Assembly: GCF_900101765.1 (NCBI RefSeq)
Contig: NZ_LT627735.1
Coordinates: 2,573,501 to 2,637,500, forward strand
Direction: 5' to 3'
Origin: Nonlabens sp. Hel1_33_55
GTDB taxonomy: Bacteria; Bacteroidota; Bacteroidia; Flavobacteriales; Flavobacteriaceae
Length of the DNA: 64,000 nucleotides
Positions 7,932-16,930 of this stretch are shown here, one piece after another. A program made the translations under genes and the position numbers. The notes beneath the pieces were generated by a model, which saw only the letters and a list, made by a program, of their open reading frames with translations, had not been told where the DNA came from and did not search any database. The stretch's first letter is position 1; the number at the start of each line of letters is the position of its first letter.

Positions 7932-9137
7932 TTAAACAAAACGTTCTCTAACTTCATCTACATCGTCTTCTTCTGCATGAGCATGTTCTGGATGATCATG
8001 CTCTGCTACCGCCATACCAATAAATAAGGCAGATAACAAGGTGAAGATATACGCTTGTAGAAAAGCTACTAGTAATTCAATGAGTGTGATAAAGATGGCA
8101 AGGACAAAATAGAATATCCCAAATCCTGTTGTTGCTCCAGCACCTATTGCCATATCTGTTTTTGCAACGGTGATTGCTCCTAATAATGTGAACAATACAA
8201 CGTGACCAGCAGTAATGTTTGCATACAAACGTACAAGCAGTGCAAAAGGCTTAGTTAGGGTTCCCAATAATTCGATTGGGATAAAGAATATTTTCATGAT
8301 CCAATGAACGCCTGGCATCCAGAAGATGTGCTTCCAATAATCTGCATTAGCGCTAAAGGTTGTAATCAAGTAAGTAATCAATGCTAAACTTACGGTTACC
8401 GCTATATTACCTGTAAGGTTCGTTCCTAGCGGAGTCAATCCCAAAAGGTTGGCAATCCAGATAAAGAAGAACACGGTAAGTAAGTAACCTATAAACTTCT
8501 TGTATTTCTTCTCTCCAATGTTAGGCTTAGCAATCTCGTCACGTACATAAATAACCAATGGTTCTAATACACGGCCAAAACCTTTAGGAATAGAGCGTGT
8601 TTTGTATTGTTTAGCAAGACCTCTAAAGATGAAGAAGATGATTAAACCTACCAGTAGAGCGACAAGTACGTTTTTAGTAATAGAAATGTCAAAGGGCTTT
8701 GCATTATCTGGGTGATGATTTTCCTGTGGTATGAAATCTTCAGGACCATTGACCTTGTAGATCTTACTGTGGAATAGTTGGTAATAATTCCCATTTACCT
8801 CTGCAATCTCTTCACCGTGATGAAACTTTGAAGACATAAAGACTTGCAAACCATTGTCCCAAAGGATTACAGGCAATGGAAGGCTTACAAAAAAGTGCTC
8901 TTCGGCAATTTCAAAAAGGGTGAAGTAATGAGAATCCTGTAAGTGGTGTGCTATAAAATTCTCGACCTCGTTTTTAGTATTTACGGCATCACCTTCACCA
9001 TATTCTCCACCATCAACTTCATCAAAGACGATTTTCTCACCTTCAGTTAATGGGTGTTGGTGTTCTTGGGCGTTCGCTTTCGCGAAAGCGATAAAAACCA
9101 AAGCAAAAAAAGCTGTTTTTAAGTAAGCTCTAAACAT
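7932..9137 (-). CDS. atpB: ATP synthase F0 a subunit with N-terminal extension
   Basis: Stator channel of F0, about 401 residues, much longer than the usual 250-270. The extra N-terminus has a signal-like segment (1-26) and a periplasmic domain (about 27-160), as in other Bacteroidota. The channel domain follows, with the essential Arg in LLVRLYANITAGH, and the tail is rich in His and Glu. The ATG at 9137 is chosen over a GTG at 9146. Palindrome copy 4 encodes AFAKA inside the signal segment, right before the likely cleavage site ANA-Q. Confidence 0.95.
   Translation of the reverse strand: MFRAYLKTAFFALVFIAFAKANAQEHQHPLTEGEKIVFDEVDGGEYGEGDAVNTKNEVENFIAHHLQDSHYFTLFEIAEEHFFVSLPLPVILWDNGLQVFMSSKFHHGEEIAEVNGNYYQLFHSKIYKVNGPEDFIPQENHHPDNAKPFDISITKNVLVALLVGLIIFFIFRGLAKQYKTRSIPKGFGRVLEPLVIYVRDEIAKPNIGEKKYKKFIGYLLTVFFFIWIANLLGLTPLGTNLTGNIAVTVSLALITYLITTFSANADYWKHIFWMPGVHWIMKIFFIPIELLGTLTKPFALLVRLYANITAGHVVLFTLLGAITVAKTDMAIGAGATTGFGIFYFVLAIFITLIELLVAFLQAYIFTLLSALFIGMAVAEHDHPEHAHAEEDDVDEVRERFV
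9075..9090. repeat. Palindrome copy 4 (in atpB signal segment)
   Basis: Perfect CGCTTTCGCGAAAGCG, read as AFAKA in the signal segment of the a subunit. Confidence 0.95.
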
Positions 9138-9176
9138 GTAAATCACCTTAAAAAGTTAGGTCCTTTAATTCGGGTG

Positions 9177-9184
9177 CAAATGTA
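9177..9184 (-). promoter_or_regulatory. -7 element for atpBEFHAG
   Basis: TACATTTG on the minus strand fits TAnnTTTG, about 40 bases before the atpB ATG at 9137. A properly spaced -33 TTG is not evident. It suggests that the structural genes have their own promoter besides read-through from the genes upstream. Confidence 0.5.
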
Positions 9185-9261
9185 TGACAAAAAACTATGT
9201 TAACCTTAGCAAGAAAAAGGCTTTTTTTTGATCCACAACGGCTGGTGGTTGTATTGTATAA

Positions 9262-9627
9262 TTAGGTCTTATTGAGCCACTTGACAACCAGTGCTGTTTC
9301 AACTCCCAAAAAGATAAAATAAGGAATAAGAAAGGATAGAATCTCACCTCTGGAAAGATCTGGATCGTCACCTATCAATTGCGGAAAAAGCAGTAGCGCT
9401 GCACCGAACTTTACAAAGACCGTCACTAGAAAAGCATATCCCAACTGGTTAGGTACCAGCGAGTATAAATAATGCATCCCAGAAACAGACAGCAAAGTTG
9501 CTATGCCTAAAAAGGCATAGAGTTTCACCAGATTAAAAACAGGGTCTGCTTGCAAATAACCGTGAAGGAAAAATCCAACAACAGCCATGATCGCGATAAA
9601 GAGAAATGATTTAAGGTAGAAGTTCAC
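9262..9627 (-). CDS. DUF6168-type membrane protein of the atp cluster
   Basis: 121 residues with four predicted membrane helices (about 5-25, 33-55, 63-82 and 95-115). It matches, from memory, the DUF6168 proteins found upstream of atpB in flavobacteria. The place between the atpZ-like gene and atpB suggests a role like AtpI, helping to assemble or insert the c ring, but this is inference from position. Confidence 0.65.
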   Translation of the reverse strand: MNFYLKSFLFIAIMAVVGFFLHGYLQADPVFNLVKLYAFLGIATLLSVSGMHYLYSLVPNQLGYAFLVTVFVKFGAALLLFPQLIGDDPDLSRGEILSFLIPYFIFLGVETALVVKWLNKT

Positions 9628-9654
9628 TAAGAATGGGATTAATTAATCAACAGG

Positions 9655-9885
9655 TTACTTACTGTTGTCTTCATATTTATTAATGCGTTTTAACTGGATA
9701 AGAACCACATAAAGCGATAAGCCTACACCTAGTAAAACACCTATTGCTGTAAAGAGTTTGTCATACCCATAGCGATCATCCAGCCAGGTTCCCAGCCATG
9801 CCAGTCCACCTATGATTGCAAGCATCTGGATTGCAATCCCAGAAAAAATCGCATAAGCCCTAAGCGGATTTTCCCTGCTGGCCAT
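9655..9885 (-). CDS. AtpZ/AtpI family protein
   Basis: About 76 residues with two membrane helices (IFSGIAIQMLAIIGGLAWLGTWLDDRYG and the following hydrophobic stretch). The pattern SGIAIQM...G.WLD is that of AtpZ/AtpI proteins, which lie first in many atp operons and have been linked to c-ring assembly and to magnesium or calcium transport. An alternative ATG at 9906 adds seven residues. Either start overlaps the bactofilin gene, so the two are translationally linked. Confidence 0.8.
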   Translation of the reverse strand: MASRENPLRAYAIFSGIAIQMLAIIGGLAWLGTWLDDRYGYDKLFTAIGVLLGVGLSLYVVLIQLKRINKYEDNSK

Positions 9886-10252
9886 TATCGTTGAGTGATT
9901 TGACACCGCTATTCATAGAACAAGATGCGTTGAAAGTAGCTCCAGGTTCTACAGCAAGTTTGTTGGTAACAACATCACCTTCAATATGAGCTGAAGATTT
10001 TAGCGATAACAAGCCGCTCACTTTGAGATTGCCAGAAAAGGCTCCTTCAATATCTGCATTGGAACATTCTAGTGTCCCATCGATTTTACCGTCTTTGCCT
10101 ATGACCACTTTTGCAGGTGTGGTGAGTGTTCCTATGACTTCACCATCGATTCTAAAACCAGCCTCGCTGTTGATATCACCCTTGATGGTGGTACCTTTTG
10201 CGATTCTATTTTGGGAATTTCCTAATATCTCGTTTGCTTTGTTGGACTTCAT
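9860..10252 (-). CDS. Bactofilin (polymer-forming cytoskeletal protein)
   Basis: 130 residues, the size of a single bactofilin domain. The beta-helix repeats are visible as GTTIKGDINSEAGFRIDGEVIGT, then KVVIGKDGKIDGTL and SAHIEGDVV, flanked by short disordered tails. Bactofilins form nucleotide-free filaments that scaffold envelope enzymes. It follows sprE by 11 bases and overlaps the atpZ-like gene, so it is read in one operon with both. Confidence 0.9.
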   Translation of the reverse strand: MKSNKANEILGNSQNRIAKGTTIKGDINSEAGFRIDGEVIGTLTTPAKVVIGKDGKIDGTLECSNADIEGAFSGNLKVSGLLSLKSSAHIEGDVVTNKLAVEPGATFNASCSMNSGVKSLNDNGQQGKSA

Positions 10253-10263
10253 AGGGGTTGTAA

Positions 10264-12888
10264 TTAAAGTGTCTTGATCATGTAATCATTTAAACTTTTG
10301 TAGACCTGGACAATTTTATAGTTATCAGATGATATGGCTACAGGCATTGATGGTAACTCCACATTATTATCTGGATCATCAAGGTAGGTCGCTACTTGCG
10401 CCGCTTTTTCCTTAGAGTTCATACCGTGAATGACCAGTAGTGATTGCTCTGGAGTATATACATCAATGGAATAGCTAATGTTGTTACCCAATGATTCAAT
10501 TGGTTGAGCAAGACCAGTCTTTAGGTCACTGATAAGCTGGTCGTTTGTTGCATCAATTTGATAAACCAACTTAAAATTAGTGCTGTTTTCCTCTGGAGCA
10601 AACTCGCTGGGTATAGCCAGTTTTTCTGCATCTGCAGCTAGGGTTGCGGCCTCTTGGCCTACTTCGCTACTAGGATAATTTAAGGCGATAAAATCCAGCC
10701 CATCTTTGTAAGCCTGGAAACCGTACAATCTACCAGAAGCATAGGTCTTTAAAAGTTCCAGCTTAGGAATAATGGGATCACCAGCAAACCGAATGATCTG
10801 ATTGTTTGCCTGCTCAATCACGGTTGCAAAATTCTCTTGCTCGTACTGTTTGAAGATTATGTTATAAACACCTTCGGCAGTCTCGCTATTGTCAAAGGTT
10901 CCGGTAGGATTTTGAAGAATCTGCGCATATCTCGTTTCAGGATATTGCGATATGATAGTGGATTTGTATTGTTCCGCTTTCGCGAAAGCGAGATCATTTC
11001 CATCACCTGAACCATCGCGACCCATCAGGTATAGATTATACAACGTAGGAAGCAATAATTTTTCTTCTGGTTCAAAAGTCAATAGCTTTTCAAACCTGTT
11101 AATAGCAAGATCATTGCGTTTGAATTTCTCCTTATAAAGTACGCCCAGCTGGTAGTAGGCAAAATCACGAGAGTCTGCAATGCTGTCCAATGCCACTTGT
11201 CCCTGCGGCAATTGGTCGATGTAATAGGAAGCGAGATATTCTGGAGCCACTGAATTATTGATGGCGGTCACATTACCTTCTGTCGCTTCATCAATTAGAT
11301 TGCTGCTCAAACTGGTAAGATTCCAATTGTCCTTAAGCGCCCGATTTCCCCATACCGCACGGAACTGCAACTTACCTCTAGCAACGGTCGCTGGTATATA
11401 AAAGTAGAAACCGCTGTTAGTGCTGCTTGAAGGTCCCAGATCATCAATTCCCGCGCCGCTAGGTGGTCCCAATCTATTTCTGTTGACAGCATTGTTGGTT
11501 TGCACAGTGGCGAGTGCTGTTTTTTGTTGGGCAAGATTTGCCTCTTCAATGGCGGCCTGTTCTGCTAGTTGTGCCTCGCGAGCCTTAATTTCTTCAATGT
11601 AGTTGCTGTAGTAGCTTTCTCTTTCAATGTCGCTCAATGCTAGAATTCCCAAAACGCTATCTGCACTGCGGCGATTGTTCTCGTATAGAATAATGTCTGC
11701 TAGGTTCTCTCGCTTCTTTAAAACGGCGCGCTGCTCTCTGGACTTGTCCTCATATCTTGTGGAAGCACTATCAAAATATTTTCCAGCGGTTTCAAAACGA
11801 GCGTCGTCAAAACTGATCCGCCCTAAAGCATCATAAGTATTTCCCTGTAGGTAAGGATCTCGATTACCAGCCTTTAACGATCGATTGTAATAGGCAATGG
11901 CTCCATCCACGCTATCTTTTGATTCCAGATAAATCGCTTTGCGATAGTTGATAATATCCAACCACGGTCTGTTCTCGCGGTTTTCTTCCAGCTCGTTGAG
12001 TACTTCTAGAAATTCCTCATCAGATTGTTCTATGGTGTCTCTAAGCTTAATTTTCTCAATAAACGCGTTGACATAATAATTACGAGGAATTTTTCTATGC
12101 AACTCTATTACTTCATCAAAATGAGCGATGGCGCTGTCGCGCTGTCCAGCCTTTGCAAATAACTGTCCTGCAATGTATTTGTAACGACCTTCTGTCGCTC
12201 TGACTTTTGTTTTTTGAGCCGCTCGGTTCATGTAGATGAGCGCACTGTCTACTTTGTCGACATTGAGGTAGGCTTGTGCCAGTGTAGCGTTAGCAAGAAT
12301 CAATTCTTCACGTTTGATATCAAGACTGTCTTCCTTTATAAGTTCTTGCAGATTTTCAATAGCGATCTCATTGTTTTCTAATCGCATGTTGGTTTTCTCG
12401 CGCCAGATTTTAGCCATTCTGATCTCATCAGATTCTGGCATAAACTGTAAAACGTAGTTGAATGCTTCTAGCGATGGAATAAAACGCTGGTCATAGTAGC
12501 GCGCTTTTCCCAGTAACATATAGGCTTCATCGATTTGAGGATTTACCTCTTCACCATCGATAAGCATGCTGTGTTTTTGAACTGCCTTCACTGCTTTTTC
12601 TTCAGCTAGTTCAAAATTGGGATCAGATTGATCGTCTGCACTTACTCGTATGGCTTCCTTCACTGTCAGCCTTTCAACGGGTAGAATGTCCCAATAGTTA
12701 TCTCTATAGCTAGCCTCAATATTATCAAGTCCAGCCTGCAGGGCAAGATTACCATTATAGAGAACATTATATTCAGTTCCTACGGCATGCAGATTTCGGC
12801 TAATAAAAGAGTCATTCTTGCGGCTACAACTGGCAAGTATGAGCAGCAGGCAAAAAATGATGGTAGTAAAAGCAAAAATGTTTTTCAA
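10264..12888 (-). CDS. sprE: Type IX secretion system lipoprotein SprE/PorW
   Basis: A TPR lipoprotein of 874 residues. The signal peptide ends LLLILASC with the lipidated Cys21. Tetratricopeptide repeats fill about residues 60-420 and 550-760. The repeat-rich architecture, the length and the opening (SCSRKNDSFISRNLHAVGTEYNVLYNG) match SprE/PorW, which links the gliding and type IX secretion machinery at the outer membrane. Palindrome copy 5 encodes AFAKA within a TPR-like helix (DLAFAKAEQY). It has its own strong promoter. Confidence 0.87.
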   Translation of the reverse strand: MKNIFAFTTIIFCLLLILASCSRKNDSFISRNLHAVGTEYNVLYNGNLALQAGLDNIEASYRDNYWDILPVERLTVKEAIRVSADDQSDPNFELAEEKAVKAVQKHSMLIDGEEVNPQIDEAYMLLGKARYYDQRFIPSLEAFNYVLQFMPESDEIRMAKIWREKTNMRLENNEIAIENLQELIKEDSLDIKREELILANATLAQAYLNVDKVDSALIYMNRAAQKTKVRATEGRYKYIAGQLFAKAGQRDSAIAHFDEVIELHRKIPRNYYVNAFIEKIKLRDTIEQSDEEFLEVLNELEENRENRPWLDIINYRKAIYLESKDSVDGAIAYYNRSLKAGNRDPYLQGNTYDALGRISFDDARFETAGKYFDSASTRYEDKSREQRAVLKKRENLADIILYENNRRSADSVLGILALSDIERESYYSNYIEEIKAREAQLAEQAAIEEANLAQQKTALATVQTNNAVNRNRLGPPSGAGIDDLGPSSSTNSGFYFYIPATVARGKLQFRAVWGNRALKDNWNLTSLSSNLIDEATEGNVTAINNSVAPEYLASYYIDQLPQGQVALDSIADSRDFAYYQLGVLYKEKFKRNDLAINRFEKLLTFEPEEKLLLPTLYNLYLMGRDGSGDGNDLAFAKAEQYKSTIISQYPETRYAQILQNPTGTFDNSETAEGVYNIIFKQYEQENFATVIEQANNQIIRFAGDPIIPKLELLKTYASGRLYGFQAYKDGLDFIALNYPSSEVGQEAATLAADAEKLAIPSEFAPEENSTNFKLVYQIDATNDQLISDLKTGLAQPIESLGNNISYSIDVYTPEQSLLVIHGMNSKEKAAQVATYLDDPDNNVELPSMPVAISSDNYKIVQVYKSLNDYMIKTL
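10975..10990. repeat. Palindrome copy 5 (in sprE)
   Basis: Perfect CGCTTTCGCGAAAGCG, read as AFAKA in a helical repeat of SprE. Confidence 0.95.
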
Positions 12889-12947
12889 ACGAGCTTCTTT
12901 TTTCTAGCTATCATAACTGTAGGGAAGTGATGATATTGTGAATCGTT

Positions 12948-12980
12948 CAAAAATAAGGAATTATGTAACGAGCCAGCAAA
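12948..12980 (-). promoter_or_regulatory. Promoter for sprE-bactofilin-atpZ
   Basis: On the minus strand a -7 element TATTTTTG (12948-12955) and a -33 TTTG (12977-12980) are 21 bases apart, close to the phylum consensus. Start would be near 12941, with a leader of about 53 bases. Confidence 0.7.
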
Positions 12981-12993
12981 TGGCACTATCGAC

Positions 12994-13224
12994 TTATTTA
13001 ATAGGGATGGTTTTCTTAGAGAAAATACTTTTTAAGCCATATTGATTTCCAGACTGGGTTTTCTCGATGTGTGGTTTAGGAATCAATAGCATAATGACAG
13101 CTACAGGAAAAAATATTCTAAAGTAAGTTGGCACAGGAAAAAATTGTAACACAATTAAAGTCAATGTCAAAAGGGAAAACGCAATCAAAAAATATATAAG
13201 GTAAGTTTTGAACTTTGCGGTCAC
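12994..13224 (-). CDS. Small membrane protein, paralogue B
   Basis: 76 residues: two membrane helices (about 8-28 and 33-48) then a conserved tail of the form KPHIExTQSGxQYGLKSIFSK. The tail is nearly identical to that of the gene just upstream, so the two are a tandem duplication. It is the last gene of the ABC transporter operon, 8 bases after its paralogue. Family and function are not recognised. Confidence 0.7.
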   Translation of the reverse strand: MTAKFKTYLIYFLIAFSLLTLTLIVLQFFPVPTYFRIFFPVAVIMLLIPKPHIEKTQSGNQYGLKSIFSKKTIPIK

Positions 13225-13232
13225 GGCATTTT

Positions 13233-13466
13233 CTACTTAATGTAAATAATCCGCTTAGAAAAGATACTTTTCAAGCCATACTGTCTTCCTGATTGCGTTT
13301 GTTCAATATGTGGTTTTGGTGAGAGGATCATGCCAATGGCTAGAGGTACAAATGTCAACCAGATGCTAGGCTCAGGATAAAACTGAACCATGATAAACCT
13401 TGCAATAAGGAATACAACCATGAAACTTAGGCCGTAAATGAGGAATACTTTGATTTTAGGTGACAT
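13233..13466 (-). CDS. Small membrane protein, paralogue A
   Basis: 77 residues with two membrane helices and the same C-terminal tail as its neighbour (KPHIEQTQSGRQYGLKSIF). It starts two bases after the stop of the ABC ATPase gene, which points to coupled translation. The hydrophobic parts have diverged while the polar tail is kept, so the tail is probably the working part. No function is recognised. Confidence 0.7.
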   Translation of the reverse strand: MSPKIKVFLIYGLSFMVVFLIARFIMVQFYPEPSIWLTFVPLAIGMILSPKPHIEQTQSGRQYGLKSIFSKRIIYIK

Positions 13467-13468
13467 AA

Positions 13469-14227
13469 TTACTCTTCTTCAGTAGTTGTCATGGGAGCAG
13501 CTTCTTGCGCTGGAACTATGTGTAGTTCACTAATTCCCATGAAATATTTTTCCAGCTGGCCAAAGGTAGCTGCATCTTTCACTTGATCCATCACCACTTT
13601 CCCTTTTTCTAACAATACGACGCGTTGTGCAACCTCAGTCACGTGAATCAAGTCGTGGCTAGAGATAAGCATCGTCACATTGGGATCGTCAGAAAGATCC
13701 TTGATAATGGCTTTCAATCTAATCTGCGTGGATGGATCTAGGTTTGCAAAAGGCTCATCAAGAATAATCACTTCTGGACTACCTATCAATGCGGCAATGA
13801 TTCCGACTTTTTTCTGGTTACCCTTAGAAAGGTCGCGCAAGTATTTTTTCTGGCCTATCGCTTCACCGTTAAAAAAGTCTGCATGTTTTACCATGAGCGC
13901 ATCAATATCTGCTTTGTTCTGACCGCGCAACTCACCTATAAAATAGAAGTACTCCTCAGGTGTTAGATAACCTATAAGGAAGCTCTCATCGACAAAAGCA
14001 CTAGTAAACGGCTTCCAGTCCTCGCTCTCATTTACTTGAATTCCGTTAGATAAAATGTGTCCGGTTGTAGGCTCAATAAGATCCAATAATAGAGAAAAAA
14101 GTGTGGTTTTACCAGCACCATTATTTCCTACCAGCCCAACAGACTGCCCACGTTCTAACTGCAAACTGTCGATGTCCAATACGGTGGTGTCGTTATATTT
14201 TTTGGAGAGGTTCTGTATGTTGATCAT
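13469..14227 (-). CDS. ABC transporter ATP-binding protein
   Basis: The 252-residue ATPase of an export-type ABC system. Walker A is GLVGNNGAGKTT, the signature DLSKGNQKK, Walker B VIILDEPFANLD and the switch His is in ISSHD. It lies between the DUF5687 permease upstream and two small membrane proteins downstream, which together look like one transporter. The substrate cannot be told. Confidence 0.93.
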   Translation of the reverse strand: MINIQNLSKKYNDTTVLDIDSLQLERGQSVGLVGNNGAGKTTLFSLLLDLIEPTTGHILSNGIQVNESEDWKPFTSAFVDESFLIGYLTPEEYFYFIGELRGQNKADIDALMVKHADFFNGEAIGQKKYLRDLSKGNQKKVGIIAALIGSPEVIILDEPFANLDPSTQIRLKAIIKDLSDDPNVTMLISSHDLIHVTEVAQRVVLLEKGKVVMDQVKDAATFGQLEKYFMGISELHIVPAQEAAPMTTTEEE

Positions 14228-14269
14228 TTTGATGTTCTTTAAAATTGGTTGGTAAGTGTATTTTGAGTT

Positions 14270-14285
14270 CGCTTTCGCGAAAGCG
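14270..14285. repeat. Palindrome copy 6 (between ABC permease and ATPase)
   Basis: Perfect CGCTTTCGCGAAAGCG; the dyad extends to 24 bp here (14266-14289) because AGTT and AACT flank it. It is one of the fullest copies. Confidence 0.95.
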
Positions 14286-14308
14286 AACTACTTCAAGCAT
14301 TCCTTCTA

Positions 14309-15793
14309 TTAATCTTTCTGCGAGTAAGCAGCAATCGTATCGTACTTCTCATTCTTGTAAATATTTTCTACAAGAGTCAAAATCTTATCGCGGAACAATA
14401 GTCCCAGCAATCCAGTCACCGCTATCGCTATAAACCCAGCTTCCATACTTATGGTTAATGCAAACGCATAATATATAAGGACAGGCAGCACCATCTTAGG
14501 AATGATCAATAAGACCGTTTTGATATTAAACGCTTTACTATCACCAAAGGCTTTTTTATTGCTCGTCAAATCAATGGGTGTTTTTACAAACGCTCCACCT
14601 AACAAGGTCACCGATGCGTTCAAGCCTATGTTGTAAACGGCACCAGCGAGAATTGCATAAAGCCACTCAATACCAAAGTAGACATAAAAACAGCTCAATA
14701 ACGTACTTATGGCAGTCATCACAACCATAAGCCACCATTTACTAAGCAGGAATTCGCGGTACGGTATATTTTGGGACATCATCAGTTTATAATAACTGCT
14801 ATCCCAAGAAGGTACCAGTCCGCCAAAACTAAATAGGAAACCACCAGTACAAAAAAGCGCGGCAAACACTTTCCCAAAATCATTACCCGCATACATGTCT
14901 GACATGAAGAAGAGACCGTAAAAAACGAACAGGAAACCCATGATGAAAGTCGTACGTGCTCGCTTGTTGCGTTTGATAAGCTTGATGTCATTCTTTAAAT
15001 AGGTAGATATCTTACCGAATCGATTTAGAAAATCAAGGTTTTCTGTTTTGGCTGTTTCTTGTTTGGTTTGAAGTCCAGCGTCAAGATATAGCTGACCTTT
15101 AAAGTAGATGTAGGCATATTGAGCCGTTGCTGCAGCTAGTGCCAGCGGCAATATAAAACTCCACGGCTGACTGTAGAAAAAGTCAAACATAGGTTGCGTG
15201 TAGCTAGTGATATCAAAATAGCCATAGAATTGAGTTGTTGCCAGCCCAACAATAATGATGACAACTGGATAAAACACTTTATCCAAGTTATTGAGAAAAA
15301 TGTTCAAAAAATTGAGTAACAACGTGATGGATAGCATGGCGAGATGCCAACTTATAACGCCCACCGGATCATAGCCTTCAATCAGCAACACCACAGAAAA
15401 TGGAATAAAAAAGAATGCTGGCATGATATTGAAAAAAGAAATAATCGTTTTACCCATGGCATACTTCACGATCTTTCCTTTTGTGAACGGCAGGTAGAGT
15501 AGTGGTTTGATATTGGCCACTGGCATCTTTTGAAAGAAGTATCTAAAAATAAGGTCGGCCGCAAACCAATAAATCAAAAATTTGTTGATCAATGAAAAAG
15601 GATCTGTGGCATTCAGCTTACCATCTTCTATAAAACCTTCAATGGCGTAGTAAATGAAAGCACCAGCACCAGCAAACTCTAGAAGAATGATTACTGCAAA
15701 AAAACCAATAAATATTTTGAAGAAGAGATTTTGCTTGAAAGCAGCAGATCTAGTAAAGCTTTTCCATTCTAGATTAGCAAAGATTTTGAACAT
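14309..15793 (-). CDS. DUF5687 family ABC transporter permease
   Basis: 494 residues with about twelve predicted membrane helices. The opening MFKIFANLEWKSFTRSAAFKQNLFFKI is typical, as I recall, of the DUF5687 proteins of Bacteroidota that pair with an ABC ATPase. A cytoplasmic loop near residues 240-280 (KTENLDFLNRFGKISTYLKNDIKLIKRNKRAR) splits the helices into two halves. It is the first gene of the operon and divergent from the reductase gene. Confidence 0.85.
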   Translation of the reverse strand: MFKIFANLEWKSFTRSAAFKQNLFFKIFIGFFAVIILLEFAGAGAFIYYAIEGFIEDGKLNATDPFSLINKFLIYWFAADLIFRYFFQKMPVANIKPLLYLPFTKGKIVKYAMGKTIISFFNIMPAFFFIPFSVVLLIEGYDPVGVISWHLAMLSITLLLNFLNIFLNNLDKVFYPVVIIIVGLATTQFYGYFDITSYTQPMFDFFYSQPWSFILPLALAAATAQYAYIYFKGQLYLDAGLQTKQETAKTENLDFLNRFGKISTYLKNDIKLIKRNKRARTTFIMGFLFVFYGLFFMSDMYAGNDFGKVFAALFCTGGFLFSFGGLVPSWDSSYYKLMMSQNIPYREFLLSKWWLMVVMTAISTLLSCFYVYFGIEWLYAILAGAVYNIGLNASVTLLGGAFVKTPIDLTSNKKAFGDSKAFNIKTVLLIIPKMVLPVLIYYAFALTISMEAGFIAIAVTGLLGLLFRDKILTLVENIYKNEKYDTIAAYSQKD

Positions 15794-15862
15794 GATCGAT
15801 TTGGTTAGGTGCTACATTAGTGAAGATAAAATTAAAAATGTTACAACTCTTTTTGCGTTTCT

Positions 15863-15870
15863 TACTTTTG
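15863..15870 (+). promoter_or_regulatory. -7 element for the ferredoxin-type reductase
   Basis: TACTTTTG fits TAnnTTTG, 19 bases before the ATG at 15890. The predicted start near 15877 gives a leader of about 13 bases. No clear -33 element is seen. Confidence 0.5.
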
Positions 15871-15889
15871 CAACCCAATTATTTGACTC

Positions 15890-16930
15890 ATGATTTTCCA
15901 CGAATTGCGCATTAAACAAGTCACCAAGGTTACCTCCAGAGCCGTTGAAATTATTTTTGATATTCCAGAGGATCTCAAAGAGAATTTTAAATATGATGCT
16001 GGACAATATTTGACGCTCAAGGCAAACATCGATGGGAACGAGGTACGCCGTGCATATTCTATTAGCAGTGCACCCAAAGATCCAGAGTTAATGGTGGTGG
16101 TAAAAGCGGTCGATAAAGGTGTTTTCTCTAACCACGCGATGAAATTGCGTGCTGGTGATATGCTGGAAGTAGCAGCACCAGATGGGCTTTTCATCCATGA
16201 GAAAGAGGAAAAAGGAAACTTTTTAATGGTAGCCGCCGGTAGTGGTATTACACCCATTATGTCCATTTTGAAAACGGCATTGATCAGTCATTCTGAGAAT
16301 AAAGTAGCGTTGATTTATGGGAATCAGTCAGAAAGTCAAGCAATCTATCTAGAGCAGCTCAATGACCTGAAAGATGAATATGGAGACCGTCTGGTACTGA
16401 AATATTGTTATAGCCGCGAGGAGCGTCAGGATGCGTTGTTCGGTAGGATTACTAAGGGAAATCTCAATTATTTTTTGAAGCAGGATTGTGATGAGTTCGC
16501 TTTCGCGAAAGCGTACTTATGCGGCCCTGAAGAGATGATCCAGATGGCGCAGCTCAACCTGATAGAAAAGGGCTTGTTGAAGGAAGAAAACATCAAGTTT
16601 GAGTTATTCACATCAACCGAAAGTGATGTGGAAATCACAGAGGACAGTCACCTTTCAGAAATTTCAGTAACACTGGATGACGAGACACATACCTTCACTA
16701 TGCGACGTGATGAGGTGATGCTGGACGTGATGCTCAAGAATGATATCGATGCGCCATATTCCTGTCAAGGCGGTATTTGTTCCAGTTGTATTGCCCTAGT
16801 AGAAGACGGCGATGTAAAAATGCGTAAGAACTCCATTCTTACAGATGAAGAAGTCAACGACGGTTTCACACTTACTTGTCAAGCCTGTCCAACAAGTGCT
16901 AAGGTTGCCGTGAACTTTGATGAGGTGTAA
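15890..16930 (+). CDS. Ferredoxin/flavin oxidoreductase with C-terminal 2Fe-2S domain
   Basis: 346 residues: an FAD-binding barrel (about 1-105, RRAYSISSAP binds flavin), an NAD(P)-binding domain (about 108-235, MVAAGSGITPIMSILK, CGPEEMI) and a plant-type 2Fe-2S domain (about 250-346, CQGGICSSC with a fourth Cys in CQAC). This is the PaaE/HmpX-type layout, passing electrons from NADPH to an oxygenase or desaturase. No oxygenase is adjacent. Palindrome copy 7 encodes AFAKA just before CGPEEM. Confidence 0.88.
   Translation: MIFHELRIKQVTKVTSRAVEIIFDIPEDLKENFKYDAGQYLTLKANIDGNEVRRAYSISSAPKDPELMVVVKAVDKGVFSNHAMKLRAGDMLEVAAPDGLFIHEKEEKGNFLMVAAGSGITPIMSILKTALISHSENKVALIYGNQSESQAIYLEQLNDLKDEYGDRLVLKYCYSREERQDALFGRITKGNLNYFLKQDCDEFAFAKAYLCGPEEMIQMAQLNLIEKGLLKEENIKFELFTSTESDVEITEDSHLSEISVTLDDETHTFTMRRDEVMLDVMLKNDIDAPYSCQGGICSSCIALVEDGDVKMRKNSILTDEEVNDGFTLTCQACPTSAKVAVNFDEV
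16498..16513. repeat. Palindrome copy 7 (in reductase gene)
   Basis: Perfect CGCTTTCGCGAAAGCG, read as AFAKA. Confidence 0.95.
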
